The notes below the pieces were generated by a model. It saw nothing but the letters and a program-made list of their open reading frames with translations. It was not told the origin of the DNA and searched no databases. Made by a program: the position numbers and the translations under genes. 64,000 nt of DNA from Romboutsia_C sp015668195 (GTDB lineage Bacteria > Bacillota > Clostridia > Peptostreptococcales > Peptostreptococcaceae). The stretch is taken from assembly GCF_015668195.1 (NCBI RefSeq), contig NZ_JADPFC010000005.1, positions 127,956 to 191,955 of the forward strand, written 5' to 3'. Every line of letters begins with the position of its first letter. Within the stretch, counting starts at the first letter, position 1. Of the stretch, positions 62,219-64,000 are shown piece after piece.

Positions 62219-62695
62219 TTATTTACTAACTTTTTGAAGTAATGCTGCCATTTTTTTTAGTTTGAATATATTTATAGTTCTAACAAATGAAGTCATAACT
62301 AATATTCCAAGTGCTATAGCGGCTCCAGAAAATAATACATCCGTACCAACTGATACAGCCATATCATAATCTTTTTGAACTAGATAAAGCATAGTATTAT
62401 ACATTCCAAGTCCAGGAACTAAAGGTATTATACCTGGTATTACAAAGAGTATAGCAGGATGTTTTAATTTTCTAGCAAGCATTTCACTTATAAAAGAAAC
62501 CACTAGAGTTGCTATGAAGTTTGAAATTATTGAGTTAGAAGTGATTCCCATTAAATAATAATACATTGTCCATCCTATACCTCCAGTAATTCCTGCTGGA
62601 ATTAGTGTAGATATAGGTCCATTTAAAAATACAGCAAATCCAACAGTAGAAAATGCTGAAAATATAAAATGCCAAATTAAACTCATATCAGTCAT
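62219..62695 (-). CDS. Threonine/serine exporter family, small subunit (ThrE_2/DUF3815-like, YjjB-like)
   Basis: 158 residues with five membrane helices. The sequence VIPGIIPLVPGLGMYNTMLYLV is the family's central PGxxxLVPG helix. Normally fused to or paired with a DUF1212 protein; here the partner gene is immediately upstream and its stop shares a base with this start. The pair forms a ThrE-type exporter or, as in E. coli YjjPB, a succinate exporter. Substrate unknown. Confidence 0.88.
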   Translation of the reverse strand: MTDMSLIWHFIFSAFSTVGFAVFLNGPISTLIPAGITGGIGWTMYYYLMGITSNSIISNFIATLVVSFISEMLARKLKHPAILFVIPGIIPLVPGLGMYNTMLYLVQKDYDMAVSVGTDVLFSGAAIALGILVMTSFVRTINIFKLKKMAALLQKVSK

Positions 62696-63483
62696 TAGAA
62701 TGCACCTCCAAACTTAAGCCATAAATCTAGCACAAGACCAACACCACAAGCTATAGAAATAGCAGTTAAGCCTGCATCAAAAGCACGTGCTACTCCTGAA
62801 ATTAAATCCCCTGCAATTAAATCACGTATACCTTTTATAAAAGATACTCCAGGTAGTAGTGGCATTATAGAACCAACTATTAGAGTTTTAGGTGTTGCTA
62901 AAAAACCAAGTTCTGTTACTAAAACCCCAGTTAGAGCTATAAATACCGAAGCTATCAAACTAGAAAAGGCTGGGATATTACTTACCTTCATAATTTTTTT
63001 ATAACATATAACTGCTAGTATAGATATTATAGTTGTAAATATGAAATTAATTAAATTATTACCCCCTACAACACAAGCAAAGGAAGCAGATGCTAAACCT
63101 GTAGCTATGTAAACTAATTTAGGTGGATGTTCAGGAGTCTCCCCAAGAACTTTAAGTTCTGCTAAAGCATCTTTTATAGGTGTGTCCTTTGCATTAACAA
63201 ACTCCCTAGAAAAATTATTAAGTAGAGAAATTTTGTTTAAATTTATTCCACGGTTTCTAATCGTTTTCATAAAGGACAAACCATCAAATCTATCATCTGA
63301 TATAATGATAGCGGTAGGAGTTGCAAATACGCTAATATAATTAAAACCCCTCGACTTACAAACTCTAATAACGCTATCCTCTACACGATAAGTTTCAGCC
63401 CCATTTATTAGCATAAGTTCACCAAGAAATAAAGCTAGCCTAAGTACGTCTTTTTTGTATTCTTGATTGCTGTCGTTATACAT
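62695..63483 (-). CDS. Threonine/serine exporter family, large subunit (DUF1212/YjjP-like)
   Basis: 262 residues. A ~110-residue cytoplasmic N-terminal domain (LFLGELMLINGAETYRVEDSV, YISVFATPTAIIIS) is the DUF1212 signature. Five membrane helices follow, with GSIMPLLPGVSFIKGIRDLIAGD. AGGAGGG precedes ATG 63483, and TATAAT on the minus strand (63520-63515) may be its -10. Overlaps its partner by one base, so translation is coupled. Confidence 0.9.
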   Translation of the reverse strand: MYNDSNQEYKKDVLRLALFLGELMLINGAETYRVEDSVIRVCKSRGFNYISVFATPTAIIISDDRFDGLSFMKTIRNRGINLNKISLLNNFSREFVNAKDTPIKDALAELKVLGETPEHPPKLVYIATGLASASFACVVGGNNLINFIFTTIISILAVICYKKIMKVSNIPAFSSLIASVFIALTGVLVTELGFLATPKTLIVGSIMPLLPGVSFIKGIRDLIAGDLISGVARAFDAGLTAISIACGVGLVLDLWLKFGGAF

Positions 63484-63833
63484 AAAATTCCCTCCTAACT
63501 AACCTAATATAAGCATTATAACATCTTTTTTGACATATGTTTACAAAACTATAAGTAAATATATAAATTTAAAATAAAGTTTTAAATTTATATATTATAT
63601 AGATCAAATAATAATAATTATTATATCTATTTTGTCAAAATACTCATCTTTTATTTATATTAAAAACTTATAGAGTTTAAAAATACAAATAAAAATATTT
63701 TTTGAAGAAATTTTATCAATATATAATATAATAAAAGTAGCCTAAACTTAGAGTATTAGCTACTTTTTATAAAAAATCTTAATACAAAAATATTGAGAAA
63801 AAATGAAAAAAATAAAAAAGTTTAAAAAAAGTG
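63484..63833. other. AT-rich region upstream of the rRNA promoter
   Basis: About 350 nt. The ThrE promoter lies at its left end and a hairpin at 63733-63768. The stretch 63540-63730 is nearly all A and T with no supported gene. Confidence 0.6.
63733..63768. terminator. Terminator-like hairpin ahead of the rRNA promoter
   Basis: AAAAGTAGC/GCTACTTTT stem with a 17-base loop and T-run. No upstream gene on the plus strand is visible, so it may end an unknown short transcript or insulate the rRNA operon. Confidence 0.55.
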
Positions 63834-63862
63834 TTGACCATATAAAAATAAGGTGATATAGT
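63834..63862 (+). promoter_or_regulatory. rRNA operon promoter
   Basis: TTGACC (63834-63839), 17-nt spacer and TATAGT (63857-63862), preceded by A-tracts (63798-63830) that look like an UP element. Expected start near 63869. Confidence 0.8.
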
Positions 63863-63868
63863 AGTACT

Positions 63869-64000
63869 TGTCCAAGAGAGGACAGTAAGAACTTTGAAAA
63901 TTAAACAGTAGGTTAATTTATATAACTGATTCTTAAAGAATCGAATACAACCAAGCCAGATATTCAGATAATGATAGTCTGAGCAGGAAAACTTATATTT
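63869..64000 (+). other. Leader of an rRNA operon (16S gene just outside the window)
   Basis: GAACTTTGAAAATTAAACAG (about 63890-63909) resembles the boxA-like antitermination sequence of clostridial rRNA leaders. A hairpin GATTCTT/AAGAATC follows (63930-63944). The 16S 5' end was not reached. Identification is by resemblance and promoter strength. Confidence 0.7.

Noticed and set aside
1..64000. CRISPR array, phage structural genes, toxin-antitoxin or restriction systems
   Set aside because: I looked for regular spaced repeats and for such proteins on both strands and found none.

Overview
The window is a very AT-rich, low-GC Firmicute chromosome segment. Endospore genes (spoIIA-sigF, spoVA, yunB, spoIVB, an amidase, an SASP-like gene), fermentative genes (pflB/pflA, ferredoxin) and the SCIFF peptide/maturase pair point to an anaerobic spore-forming clostridium. 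Overall gene content looks like Peptostreptococcaceae (relatives of Clostridioides/Paeniclostridium/Romboutsia). The family is an inference from gene content; I cannot name the species.

Layout. 0-10 kb: tail of a PcrA-type helicase, a small membrane protein, asparaginase, a ~960-nt gap holding two tandem minus-strand sRNA candidates, iscS-thiI, pflA/pflB and a cation exchanger. 10-16.6 kb: DEAD-box helicase, then spoIIAA-spoIIAB-sigF behind a good sigma-H promoter, then spoVAA-AB-AC-AD-AE. 16.6-33.3 kb: class A PBP with a repetitive Pro/Gly/Asn tail, yunB, spoIVB-like peptidase, amidase, a leaderless zinc phospholipase C-fold protein, ABC-F ATPase, hflX, Nudix-like protein, YigZ, DUF2935, a split TauE/SafE transporter, ferredoxin and nadE.

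33.3-37.5 kb: yebC, whose 3' end is the insertion site of a small (~3.3 kb) decaying integrative element. It has 153-bp identical direct repeats at its ends, a frameshifted tyrosine recombinase, a membrane protein with a Cys-containing C-terminal module, and an unknown gene broken by two in-frame stops. A 98-N assembly gap lies at the right end; the contig ends beside it carry the same sequence, so it is probably an unresolved overlap.

37.5-62 kb: DUF1540 protein, a BofC-like protein, ruvCAB-queA-(PsiE-like)-tgt-yajC, a SCIFF peptide gene too short for ordinary gene finding plus its radical SAM maturase, gamma-carbonic anhydrase-like protein, UbiB-like kinase, recJ-apt-rel-dtd-MBL-hemZ-hisS-aspS. 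60.7-64 kb: SASP-like protein, CsoR-family repressor, RseC-like protein, two-part ThrE exporter, and finally a strong promoter and leader typical of an rRNA operon whose 16S gene starts just beyond the window.

The most interesting points are the tandem C-rich-loop sRNAs, whose hairpin is complementary to the spoIIAA ribosome-binding site in the same window; the yebC-targeting mini-element; the operator-like inverted repeat enclosing the ruvC promoter; and a terminator-like hairpin that contains the Shine-Dalgarno of the gene after yajC.
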